Assembly: GCA_964035545.1 (NCBI GenBank)
Contig: OZ037772.1
Location: 8,418,650 to 8,482,649 of the forward strand
DNA: 64,000 bases
Reading direction: 5' to 3'
From: Bugula neritina
Lineage: Eukaryota; Bryozoa; Gymnolaemata; Cheilostomatida; Bugulidae
The notes under the pieces are model-generated. The model saw only the letters and a program-made list of their open reading frames with translations. It searched no databases and was not told the DNA's origin. Positions 43,977 through 54,621 of this stretch are shown here, piece by piece; positions within the stretch are counted from its first letter, which is position 1; each line of letters opens with the position of its first letter. Position numbers and translations under genes: made by a program.

Positions 43977-46112
43977 TTGTACCAAGTGGGAGACTGGGTC
44001 TGGATGGTGAGCTACCGTAGGCGACGCGGACAGTCGGCTAAGCTTCAGCCCAACTTCGTCGGCCCCTACTGCGTAGTGGAGGTGCTGCCCAACCACACGT
44101 ACCGTGTGGAGCGCTCTGGACAGATCTCTGTCCAGAGCGAGCAGCGCCTCAAACCTTACCATGCCAGCCCAGACGCGGTGGGTCAGGCTCCACCCCTCCT
44201 GGAGCCCCACCGTCAGCCCAACCGTCGAGGACGGGCCACCCAGCCCCGAGAGGTGGAGATTATGGTCCCCAGGGAGACGGACCAGGAGCAGGCCGCCTTG
44301 ATAGAGCAGCTGGAGCGGCAGCAGAGAGCGGAGCGGGAACAGGAACAGCGGCAAGCCCTTGGATCACAACCCTTCCCGGGGGAGGACACCCCCACCCCCG
44401 TACGGGGTGAAGACGGGGACCCCCCTACTAGGGCAGCCCAGGAGCCACCAACACCACCAGTGCCTGTTCCACTTGAGAGGAGCCAGCGGCCAAGAAGACC
44501 TCCCAGGTACCTGGCAGACTATGCTGTAGGGCACCTGGAGTGGCCCCCTCCTGAGGACGACCCCCCCCACACTGACTACCACCCCATCTTGGTTGGAAAT
44601 TCCCTCCATCATCCCGGAGGATTCCACCAAGAAGAAGAAATGGCTGACCGAATTTCGGAAGACACTCGATCACGCGAGTTGTCTTTCCGAAATGCGGGGG
44701 AAATTCCCACGAGCCACGCAACTCGGGCTTCAGCAGGTAAAACTTCTGAAGCACGAGGTTCGGCCATTTCTCATTCTGATTTCACACAGCTCGCACGGCA
44801 GTTACAGCTCAAGCTAAATTCTGATTCTAATACTCATTTTGATTTTAACACTGTTCTCCAGACGCTATCAGCAGCTATGGGAATTACTTTACCAGACAGG
44901 CAATCAGGTATTTCTTCTAGATTAGATCCTCCAGTTGCGGAGTCTAGTCAAACTAAAGTAGACTGGTCTTTACTAGACTTACTTGGTTCTGATTTCTTAG
45001 AACCGGAGGCCGAGATGGATCTTGGAGATGACTCTGCCATTGATACTTTGTTAAATCACGACGTAGGCTCAGTCAATTTCTGCGATACACCTCGGCCCTC
45101 GGTTTTTAATTTAACTCCATACACACCTGTGCCGAATTTCGGCGATAGTGAGACCGGCTTATCACAGCCTCTACTATCTATTCTAGAGGAGCGTATGGAC
45201 ATTGAGGAGGCCAGTCGGTCCGACTCCCCTCTCCCACCGGCCCTTGCTTCGGCTTCTACCAGCCAGCAGGCCGCCACCTCCTCCACAGAGGTGTGTTCCG
45301 CCATCGCTAGTGGCCCTGACCCCAAACCGGTCGAGCTCCAGCTCACGGCCGGGGAGGAGCAGGGCATCCTACACGGCGACCACCTGCCAACAGAAGAAGA
45401 TAACTCCCCAATACTGGCCCTGCCTCGGGCCCTGGTCGCCCGCCAGTATTGGGTGACTGGACCCACCAATCTTAAGATTGGTGAAGCTTGCGGTGAGCCG
45501 GGCAACCGCATCTGCCATGAGTGTAAGAGGAAGTTCTCCTCTGCACGGCGGTTGCGTGTACACACCCCACAGCACTACATCAATGTGTTTTGCCCGTGTG
45601 GGGAGTTCTCCTACCAGAGAGACTATGTGTTGAGACATCAACGCATAGCTCACTGCCACACGGGCTACACGTTTGCTGTAGACCAGGCCTCCTTTCCCGA
45701 GTTTCGGGACCTGGTGCTGCCACACGTGGCGGATCCCCATAAATGGGCTGCTCTCGCCCTGGGATTCCCCGCATGTAGGCCTGTTCGGGAAGAAGAAGGG
45801 GAGCCCGCCGCGACACCCCAACCGGCAGCCACCCAGCCACTTCGGGTCATGCTGGCACGGGTCGGACCAGGCGCCAGGACCGATTCATCGGACCTGGGCC
45901 CCCGGCCCTCGGCGGCGGGCGAGAAGCAGACGCACCGCCAGCGACGTCCTACCCATGGTACCACCGACCGCCCCAGACACCAGACGTCGGCCCAGTTGGC
46001 AGAGGAGGTACAGCATCTCCGCCGGCAGCTCCGCAGGTATGAGGAGGAGCTGGGGCAACTCAGGAGACGTGTTAGCCGCCTGGAGCGGGGCCGATCTGGA
46101 GACTGCCGCTGA
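43977..46112 (+). CDS. Integrase C-terminus plus a long extension with two C2H2-like fingers and a coiled coil
   Basis: Open for 711 codons. The first 50 or so residues are the integrase GPY/F-type module ('FVGPYCVVEVLPNHTYRVE'). Then come a charged Glu/Gln/Arg-rich part ('QLERQQRAEREQEQRQ'), a proline-rich part, and an acidic low-complexity region with 'DLLGSDFLEPEAEMDLGDD'. At about 45512-45660 lie a C-X2-C-X12-H-X3-H finger ('CHECKRKFSSARRLRVH') and a C-X-C-X12-H-X4-H finger ('CPCGEFSYQRDYVLRH'). The C-terminus is a predicted coiled coil ('LAEEVQHLRRQLRRYEEEL'). No signal peptide or membrane segment is seen, so this is not an envelope. The function is unknown. A nucleic-acid-binding or targeting role is inference. 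Confidence 0.85.
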   Translation: MYQVGDWVWMVSYRRRRGQSAKLQPNFVGPYCVVEVLPNHTYRVERSGQISVQSEQRLKPYHASPDAVGQAPPLLEPHRQPNRRGRATQPREVEIMVPRETDQEQAALIEQLERQQRAEREQEQRQALGSQPFPGEDTPTPVRGEDGDPPTRAAQEPPTPPVPVPLERSQRPRRPPRYLADYAVGHLEWPPPEDDPPHTDYHPILVGNSLHHPGGFHQEEEMADRISEDTRSRELSFRNAGEIPTSHATRASAGKTSEARGSAISHSDFTQLARQLQLKLNSDSNTHFDFNTVLQTLSAAMGITLPDRQSGISSRLDPPVAESSQTKVDWSLLDLLGSDFLEPEAEMDLGDDSAIDTLLNHDVGSVNFCDTPRPSVFNLTPYTPVPNFGDSETGLSQPLLSILEERMDIEEASRSDSPLPPALASASTSQQAATSSTEVCSAIASGPDPKPVELQLTAGEEQGILHGDHLPTEEDNSPILALPRALVARQYWVTGPTNLKIGEACGEPGNRICHECKRKFSSARRLRVHTPQHYINVFCPCGEFSYQRDYVLRHQRIAHCHTGYTFAVDQASFPEFRDLVLPHVADPHKWAALALGFPACRPVREEEGEPAATPQPAATQPLRVMLARVGPGARTDSSDLGPRPSAAGEKQTHRQRRPTHGTTDRPRHQTSAQLAEEVQHLRRQLRRYEEELGQLRRRVSRLERGRSGDCR

Positions 46113-46370
46113 GACTATTTGTTTAGTATTTTCTTTCCTATTCTTATTTCCTTGTTTTTTTATATATATATATATGTGTGTAAGTTCTTCATGTAATGTA
46201 TGTACCTATTCATGCTCTGTTTTCTTGTGTGTGCATAATTTTCCCTGTTTTTTTTGTATTATTAATGTCACTACATGTTTGCCGTATTTGTTTTTGTGTG
46301 TTACTTATCAACTGTGTGTTTTATTGTCGTGTCTTTTCCTGTTGCGTGTTTGTGTTGTGTACGCCTCTTT

Positions 46371-46392
46371 ATCGGAAAGCATGCTTTCCGAT
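46371..46392. repeat. 22-bp perfect palindrome next to the 3' LTR
   Basis: 'atcggaaagcatgctttccg' plus 'at' is its own reverse complement. It ends 8 bp before the 3' LTR. The short purine-rich stretch 'atgggggatg' (46391-46400) is the best polypurine-tract candidate. Confidence 0.85.
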
Positions 46393-46400
46393 GGGGGATG

Positions 46401-46789
46401 TGTGGTAAATTTATGTTGTGTGTGTGTGTCCTTTGTTGCCGAGATCGGTACTTCGGTCCTCCGAAACACCGATATGCCGATTCTCGGCATATCGGAATAC
46501 CGAAGTACCGAAATGCCGGATTCGGCATTTCGGATTCCCGAAGTGCCGATATTCGGTATTTCGGGCCTCCGATCTCGGCAAACAAAGGAATGTCCTTGTC
46601 CTGCATGTATATAAAAGCCAGCGAGTTCCAGTATAGTTTAGTCTACTACTGGAGCTCGCTGGATAAAGACCATTGATTCACTCGGACTATACTACAATAA
46701 AGCTATCTACTTTCTACCTTATTTCTCGCCTTGTTTCTCATAACAAGCATGTAAAGCACTAGTTTCATTCACAACCCACAAAACTATCA
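46401..46789 (+). repeat. 3' LTR
   Basis: Matches the 5' LTR with three visible differences. TATA box 'tatataaa' at 46608-46615 and AATAAA at 46696-46701. It ends directly against the remaining half of D's first exon, whose donor 'CCAT|GTAAGT' is intact, so an LTR-started transcript could splice into D. Confidence 0.93.
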
Positions 46790-49700
46790 CTGACTCAACC
46801 ATGTAAGTTTAGTGTTCTGTGAAAGCTATTATTTGTTTGGTTTGCCATTATTTGTATAACTTTGATGTAAACATTTTGTGTAGCAAATCAACTCGTGGGT
46901 GTTTTACTCCCATTGAGCTTATTGGGTATTATTGAGGGAATATGTGTATGTTGGTGTGAGTGAGTGAGTGAGTGAGTGAGTGAGTGAGTGAGTGAGTGAG
47001 TGAGAGAGTGAGTGAGTGAGTGAGTGAGTGAGTGAGTGAATGAGTGAGTGAGTGAATAAAGGAAGGAGTTAGTGAGTGAGTAAAGAAAGGAGTGAGTTAG
47101 TGAGTAAAGGGAAAGAGTGAGTGAGTGAGTAAAAGAAGGAGTGAGTGAGTGAGTAAAGGAAGAAGTGAGTGAGTGAGTGAGTGAGTGAGTGAGTGAGTGA
47201 GTGAGTGAGTGAGAGAGTGAGTGAGTGAGTGAGTGAGTGAGTGAGTGAGTGAGTGAATGAGTGAGTGAGTGAATAAAGGAAGGAGTTAGTGAGTGAGTAA
47301 AGAAAGGAGTGAGTTAGTGAGTAAAGGGAAAGTGTGAGTGAGTGAGTAAAAGAAGGAGTGAGTGAGTGAGTAAAGGAAGAAGTGAGTGAGTGAGTGAGTG
47401 AGTGAGTGAGTGAGTAAAAGAAGGGATGAGTGAGTGTGTAAAGGAAGGAGTGAGTGAGTGTGTAAGGGAAGGAGGGAGTGACAGAACTTTGAGTAAATAT
47501 TTTAATGCAAACTGGTAAAGGCTTTCTTTACTTTGCAGATTTAGAACCACATGAACTATCTCAAACGCCAAGCAACCAGATGCAAGAACCTCTTCAGATG
47601 TCTAAAAAGGATGTTGAGTGGACGATTCCTGCTCTCTATAAGACTTTTATTCCATGTAATAACCTACCTTACCCTAAACTCAGTTCCTCTGACTTCCACA
47701 GTTGATACAAACACTCAAGACTATGAAAACATAGAAACTTCAGTGTATAACAGCTGCCTACCTGAGGAACCTGATGTTCCTTTATCTGAAGTTATCTCTG
47801 AGGCTTTTGCAGTTTTATCTAAAGACTATTCATTCAAAGATCTTGATCCTTACAGACAGGAGCCATATTGTAGAGATGAGTATAATGCTGAGTGGAATCC
47901 TTTAGTAACCAATAACACCTCTTTAAGACATTCAGTGAATTTAGACTCTCAAAGTTTTAATACCAATGCAGGCAATCAAACTTTTCTTAATATGCTAACA
48001 GCAGTACCCAACACTTATATAGAAGAAGGTGTAGAAAATGAAGTTTTAGATACTTTTAACACCCACCAACAATTAGAACCTCACAGGACACAAAATTCAA
48101 TACATGACAACTATCTACTAGAAGAATCTAATGTTCCTCAGTCTGAAGCTATCTCTGAAGCTTTTACAGCCTTAGAACAGAACACTACAAGAGAAGTCAT
48201 ATCAACTGCATGGTGAGTATGATTAGATAGATAAAAATAAAACCACTAAAGCTTTTCCTCTAAATGCAATTGCTAATTAAATTGACTTATATTTAAGAAA
48301 TATATTTAAAAAAAACAAAGAATATATATTTACCAAGAACTAGATTATAGCTTTACTTACTTACATTTCAATTCCCTCAGTTGATGCAACAATGCAACTA
48401 AGACTTTTTTCTAGAAGCTTCAGTATAAGGCAACTATGTACCAAAAGAATCTGATGTTCTTTCATCTGATTTTTTTTCTGAGGAACTTGGAGCTTTAGGC
48501 GGGCTAAAGAGTGCACAAAATTACAAATCATTGGGTTAGTATGTCAAAATGTTATACGGTTTTAAACCTGATAACATTTTTTAGCTAATTTAATGATCTC
48601 CATAAACTTATCACAATTCTTAAACTAGCCATCTCTGTGAGAACCCTGGTAGTACACTTTTCTAAGGTGGCAACAGATTATTTATTGTCAAAAAACTATT
48701 TTATTGCAAAACCAATAAAAACTGAGTTAAGTTTTATCCTTTTTTTGCAAAACTAATAATGCCCATGAACTCATAACTGTTTGTAAAGACACAGTCTCTG
48801 TGAGAATCTGTGGTGGTAAAATTTTAACGGCTCAATTTCTATTGTAAAGAAGGAGAAATTATGACTGGATGCTCTTAACATGACATCATCAAGGAGAATT
48901 ATCAATACTTAAACCTTTGTCTTCTTCTAAGGACTATTCATGGTTCCTCCCAAGTTTATTTATTTTATTAAAGCTTTGCATAAACAAAGTGAAAATGTTT
49001 TAAACATTAAACTGTGTGCATTTTGTTTAAAGAAGAAATAAGAATTTAAGGAAGCATTCTAATGCGGTCATATTTTAATTTGGGTTGTGTTAATAAAGTT
49101 CAAAGCAATGAATAAAGCTTGAATCGTAAAATTATTGTTCGTACTGTTGTTTTACAGATAGAATGCAAGAGGGTGAAAATACAGGAGACCCTTCTGAACT
49201 TTTATCTGATGTACTATACAGAGGAACCCTCGAATACAAGTGTAGAAACTATCCTAGAGCAATAAGCAATGATATGAAAAATTACACTAATCTAAAGGTA
49301 TGTGACATTGCCCACAAATTTATCAATGCTACTGGTCAGAAAGAGGTAAATAAAGAGAAAACAACTTTACATAATATTTTTGAGAATGGGTGGACACATG
49401 AGGCTAGTCTCAAAAAGAATAAGGAACAGCAGAGAAAAGACAAATGTTTTCAATCTTCACTGTGTAGCTACAATGCAAGACACATGAGTCATCTCAACCA
49501 GCATATGAAAAAACACACTGGAGAGAAACCATTTTCATGTCAGATTTGTAAAAGTGCATTTACTCACAAAACTACCCTAAAACGACATATGAAGACACAC
49601 ACTGGAGAGAAACCATTTTCATGTCAGATTTGTAAAAACCCATTTAGTCAGAGAAGTGCCCTACAGCAACATATGGGAACACACACTAAAGACAAGCCGT

Positions 49701-50055
49701 TTTCATGTGATGTGTGTGGGAAATTATTCAGTCGGAAATATACCCTTGTGACACACATGAGAACTCACACTGCAGAGAAACCATTTTCATGTCATGTTTG
49801 TAAACATTCATTTGGTTTCAAACAAATCCTACAGCTACATATGAGGACACATACTAAAGACAAGCCTTTGTCATGCAATGTCTGTAATAAATCATTCAAT
49901 TGAAAGGGTAACCTTGTGACACACATGAGAACTCACACTAGGGAGAAACCATTTCTATGCCATGTGTGTAAGAAATCATTCACTCACAAAGAGAGTCTTC
50001 ATTCACACACTAAAATACCTACTAAGAATCAATCTGTTCTTTCAAAATATAAGTG
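46790..50055 (+). pseudogene. C2H2 zinc-finger unit D, disrupted by the retroelement and other lesions
   Basis: The first exon is split: its ATG is at 38790, its end at 46790-46802. Exon 2 (acceptor at 47538) has a four-base insertion near 47665, which shifts the frame, and four extra bases ('CATG') at its end, before the donor near 48213. Exon 3 has lost its acceptor (TTTCAG changed to TTTCAA at 48371). Exon 4 (from 49158) has a first finger lacking a Cys ('CFQSSLCSYNARH'), four full fingers, a TGA at 49901-49903 inside the next, and a final finger with Pro in place of a His. The acidic motifs remain ('LPEEPDVPLSEVISEAFAVL'). It is best seen as a dead paralogue. Exon 4 alone could still encode five finger-like units. 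Confidence 0.85.
46955..47485. repeat. Long (GAGT)n array with higher-order duplication, intron 1 of unit D
   Basis: About 530 bases. Besides the 4-bp unit, a block with 'gaataaaggaaggagttagt' and 'gagttagtgagtaaaggg' occurs twice about 240 bp apart, so a larger duplication lies on top of the simple repeat. Confidence 0.9.
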
Positions 50056-51653
50056 ACTATAACAAATTAGCTGTATTAGACTGCAACTTTTCATAAAAAG
50101 TCTTGCACAGGAAAATTACCTCACAAGTGGTGATGTTTGAAAATTGTTCTAAATTTTACTTGAAAGGTGGAATGAGAAGGAAACTTATTTATTTCCATGT
50201 TTAGAAACATTCAAATTAACCAACCACATAAGTTATATTTATTCTAATTACAGTTGAAAGTTTATCTTTATTTTTTATTAAAATTGTATTTACGAGATTC
50301 AATATAAAACGTAGTCTAAAACAGGATGTGATCTTAAAAAGTATTTTCTAGTTTAATTGTTGAAGTTTCATGTCATAAGTACACTTAGGTTTTGTTTTAT
50401 TAGTCTTATGTTACTGAAGTTATAGTATTTTTGGAAAACATATTATATATAAAACAAATCTTCCTTTATCTTGTTCACTTTACTTCTTTGTTTAATAAAA
50501 ATTTTTATTTCACAGCCAAAATGTATCAACACTTTAGTATCAGTTCTTTCTTATTCTCTCACTGTAAAATTATATTTTTGTGATGTATCTCTATTATTTT
50601 GTACATTTTCAAAAAGACAAAATATATGTATTTACTATCAAGTTGAAATATTGTTATTATAACTAGATGTCCTTGACAGCAATAGCTTGCTTAGTAATAT
50701 TTCTGATGTTCATTTTGGTATAGAAAAATGAACAATACCTTTATATTGAAACATGCAACTCTGTGGTCAAGTAAAATAACTAAATTAAATAATTTCAGAT
50801 TGTATGACGAGGCTAGCTTATGTTTATGGCATGCATATAACAAGGAAAAGTTGGCATACGAGGATTGTACATTGATGCTCCATTTTCAAACCCTCCCTCC
50901 ATTCTCCCCCAAACCCCCAAAAACCCAAACTTCCTATAACTCAAATCCAAAACCCCCTATAGCCCAAACCACAGAGCCCAAACTCAAATATTCACACTGC
51001 CACTTTTCCAATCATTACCTGTGCCATTATCACCTAAGCCAGTTATACCCAACACCAAATTTTATGTTTGTTTTCATCTACAGCTTTTTGATAACATCAA
51101 AAATAACTATACAATTACTCTCAAGTTAAAATGCTATCGCACCTCTATTTCTGGATGAGTTAGTTAAATAATATTTCTAATACTTATTCTGGGAAAGTGC
51201 AAAACTTATCTTATGGTGCTATATCTTCAAAATTAAAACAACTAAAATTTTGGCCAGATGAATTAACTCTGTATACCAACCTACCAGTTTTATCTCAACA
51301 ATTTATTTAATATAATTTGAAACAGCTGATTATGGTTATGATGCTCTTTATCAGAAATAACTGGCCATCCTTTTTGAATATTCTGTTAAACATGCTAAAA
51401 ATGTATAACACTATTTCTTCATGAACAAAGGTACCGGTTTTACACATTGTTTTATCAGCTTTACAATATACAATATAGCTAGCTGCAATGATTAATTATA
51501 AACAAATATAGCCAAAAAATTAACCATATAATACAATACAAGTCATTGTTTAACCTCAGTCTCATAGTTTACAGTGAATGTCTCACAGTTTTTATATTCA
51601 AAACTTGCTAGCTCTCTTTCCAGAGTCTTCCAATGGTGTTCAGCTCATCTGCC
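50056..51653. other. Spacer between zinc-finger units D and E
   Basis: Contains 3' flank sequence of D, a C-rich stretch (50890-50990, 'ctcccccaaacccccaaaaa' type), and the upstream block of E from about 51210. No gene is supported. The proline-rich open frame in it has no paralogue support. Confidence 0.5.
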
Positions 51654-54621
51654 ATGTCTGTGATTAAACCATGTAAGTATAAAATAATATAGAAGTAATT
51701 AGTTGATTAGCTTAAGCCACTATTTTATGATGGCTTTCTTTATCTATTATTCATCAGAAAGAAGATTGATTAAAATCAATTGTATAACTTAAGTGTAAAC
51801 ATGCTGAGTGCCAGTAAATAAATTTGTGCATATTTTACTTTCATTGGCTTTTTGGTATTATTGTGCAAATATGTGTATGTTGGTGTGAGTGAGTGAGTGA
51901 GTAAGTGAGTGAGTGAGTGAGTGAGTGAGTGAGTGAGTGAGTGAGTGAGTGAGTGAGTGAGTGAGTGAGTGAGTGAGTGAGTGAGTGAGTGAGTGAGTGA
52001 GTGAGTGAGTGAGTGAGTGAGTGAGTGATTGAGTGAGTGAGTAAATGAGTAAGTGCATGCGTGCTTGAGTGTGTGAGTGTTTGAAATCATCATGTATAGG
52101 AATTCTTGAATCTTGAGTAGATGTTTTTATGTAAACTTATAAAGGCTGTCTTTTATTCACAGTAATAGAACCACAGGCAGCTCTCCAAACACCAAGCAAA
52201 CAGATGCAAGAGCCATATCAGATCTCTAAAAATTATGTCTGGTGGAAGAGTCCTGCTCTCTGTGAAAACTTTGTTCAAAATCATGGCTTCTCTGTAAGCT
52301 CAGTTGCTATGACGTCTACAGTTGATACAAACCTTCCCTGTTTTGTGAACATGGATACTTCGCTATATAATTATAATAACTGTCGACCAGAAGAACCTGA
52401 TGTTCCTCTGTCTGAAGTTATTCCTGAAGCTTTTAGCATTTTAAGTGGAAAGTCTTCATTTGAAAATTGTGATACTTACAGGCTGGATCCATATTGTAGA
52501 GATGGGTATAGTCCTGAGTCGGATTCTTTAGTAACCAACTTCACTCCTGTCAGACATTCTGTGATTTTAGACTCTCAAAGTTTTAATGTCAATACAGACA
52601 ATCACACTTTCTTTAACGTTCCAACAGCAGCATTTGATATTTACGTAGAAGATAATGTTAAGAGTGGGTCTTCAGATACTTTTAGTTACAACCAACAACT
52701 AGAACTTCTCAGGAAACAAAATACAGTACAAAAAAACTGTCTACCAGAAGAGACTGATGTTCCTCTGTCTGAAGTTATCTCTGAGGCTTTTCAAGTTTTA
52801 GGACTGAATACTACAACAGAAGTCATCTCAACAGGTAAGTGTGTTTAGATAGACAAAACGAAAACCATCAAATGTCTCTTTCACTGCAATTGATGATTTA
52901 AATTAACATCACATGTTATTGAAGAAACAACAAAAGAAATTTATTTTGCTAAAGATCAGTTTACAACTTTACTCATGTACATTTCAGTCCTCACGGTTGA
53001 TACACTCAACAATGCCTCTTTTCCCGTGGAAGCCACAGTATATGAAAAATACCTATCAGAAAAATCAAATGTTCCTCTGTATGAAATTATCTCTGACACT
53101 CTTAAAGTTCTAGGGTTGAATGCCACAGGGGACTGCAAATCATCAAGTAAATATATGTATAACACATGTTAAAATCTGTTCAGCAACCTGAAAGATCAAT
53201 TTAAATTGAATTTAACTGGTGACTGATTTAACTATGAAAGCCTGAATGGTAAAGTTTTTCAGCAGGCTGACAACATATTTTCTATTGTGACAATGGAAAA
53301 CTTGTAGCTGAATGCTCCCCCTAACACCAAAAATGACCGTTACCAATAATAAACACCATGACTTTATAGTTCTCATTAAGTTATATATAGCCATCATCTT
53401 CTCCAGTAGTGCACTAGCTGCTTTCAAAAGTAGTTGATTAAATAACTCGTTTAATTTATCTAGCTAATTGTGCTTTCATCATTGGTGGCATATTGGTAGC
53501 TGATTAAATTGGATTCATGTTTTTTTTAAAAAAGTCCAAATATATGTATTTGAATGTATTAGTAACGTTAAATAAACTATGAATGCAAATTGAATGCAAT
53601 CATACTATTTGTAATTTACTGTTTATAACATTGTTTTACAGGTAAAATACAATCGTGTTTTCATACAGGAGATACTTCTGAAAATCTACCAGATGTTCTA
53701 TACAAAGAAACTCATGGATATAAACTGAGAGACCATTCTAGAAATATAAACAAAAATATGGAGGCTGATCACAAAGTGCATAACAATACAAACATATCTA
53801 TGGATGTTGTTGAGCAGACAAAAGAAGTGATCAAAGAGAATACAACTATACAAGATGTTTGTGAGTATGGGTTAACACAAGAAGCTGCTCTTAAGAAGAA
53901 TACAGAAAAGAATGGTGCAAGAAACTGTTTTCAATGTTCACAATGTAGCTACAAGGCAAAACGCAGGAGTCATCTCAACCAGCACATGAGAATACATACT
54001 GGGAAAAAGTCATTTATATGTGAAATATGCGGGTCTGCTTTTACCTGGAAAGATGTGCTCATTAACCATATGAGGACACACACTGGTGAGAAACCATTTT
54101 TATGTCATATTTGTAAAAGTGCATTCAGTCAAAGATGTACCCTACAGCAACATATTAGGACACACACTGGGGAGAAGCCATTTGCATGTCATATTTGTAG
54201 AAGTGCATTCAATCGTAAGACTACATTAAGGCAACACATGAGGACTCACACTGGAGAGAAACCATTTACATGTCCTTTTTGTAACCATGCATTCAGTCAA
54301 AGAATTACCCTGCAAAGACATATGAGGACACATACTGGAGAGAAACCATTTTCATGCAAAGTGTGTAAGAATTCATTCACTCAAAAGAGTAACCTTGTTT
54401 CACATATGAGGACTCACACTGGAGAAAAACCATTTTCATGTCATTTTTGTAAAAGTGCATTCAGTCAAAGAACTACCCTGCAACGACATATGAGGACTCA
54501 CACTGGAGAGAAGCCATTTCCATGTCATGTGTGTAATGAGTCATTTACTCGTAATCAGGCCCTTCAGTCACATGCTAAAATACATTCTAAGAATCAGTCG
54601 GTTCCACAGTATTCTAAGTGA
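51654..54621 (+). CDS. C2H2 zinc-finger protein E (eight fingers, 609 aa), intact
   Basis: Exons 51654-51672 ('MSVIKP'), 52163-52834, 52988-53146 and 53642-54621 join in frame with GT-AG borders. Exon 2 has 'PEEPDVPLSEVIPEAFSIL' and 'LPEETDVPLSEVISEAFQVL'. The full-length exon 3 has a third, weaker copy ('KSNVPLYEIISDTLKVLG'). Exon 4 has eight C2H2 fingers with regular 'HTGEKPF' linkers: 'CSQCSYKAKRRSHLNQH', 'CEICGSAFTWKDVLINH', 'CHICKSAFSQRCTLQQH', 'CHICRSAFNRKTTLRQH', 'CPFCNHAFSQRITLQRH', 'CKVCKNSFTQKSNLVSH', 'CHFCKSAFSQRTTLQRH' and 'CHVCNESFTRNQALQSH'. This is the most complete member and the best model for the family. Probable nuclear DNA-binding regulator. Target unknown. Confidence 0.88.
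51885..52080. repeat. (GAGT)n array in intron 1 of unit E
   Basis: Nearly pure GTGA repeats, then variants ('gagtaaatgag', 'gtgcatgcgtgc'). It ends about 80 bp before the exon 2 acceptor. Confidence 0.95.

Larger units (their letters stand above)
38793..46789 (+). mobile_element. Ty3/Gypsy-type LTR retrotransposon, 7,997 bp, inserted in exon 1 of unit D
   Basis: Two 389-bp LTRs (38793-39181, 46401-46789) bound a GC-rich interior with gag, protease, RT, RNase H and integrase in the Ty3/Gypsy order, plus a long extra domain. The LTRs show only three differences (an A/G near 38857 and two near 38979-38986), so the insertion is recent. The left flank 'ctgccatg' and right flank 'ctgactcaacc' are the two halves of D's first exon. 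Compared with unit C, about three bases ('tct') are missing and no target duplication is visible. Frame changes near 39476, 40995, 43410 and 43910 and a TAG at 42810 interrupt the reading frames. Whether these are decay or assembly error is open. Confidence 0.95.

Noticed and set aside
43977..46112. Envelope-like gene in the retroelement
   Set aside because: No signal peptide, membrane segment or furin-like site. The region is acidic, with C2H2 fingers and a coiled coil.
50728..51129. 133-codon frame with a Pro-rich stretch
   Set aside because: Lies in a zinc-finger spacer, shows no splice context, and the proline run comes from a C-rich low-complexity tract.
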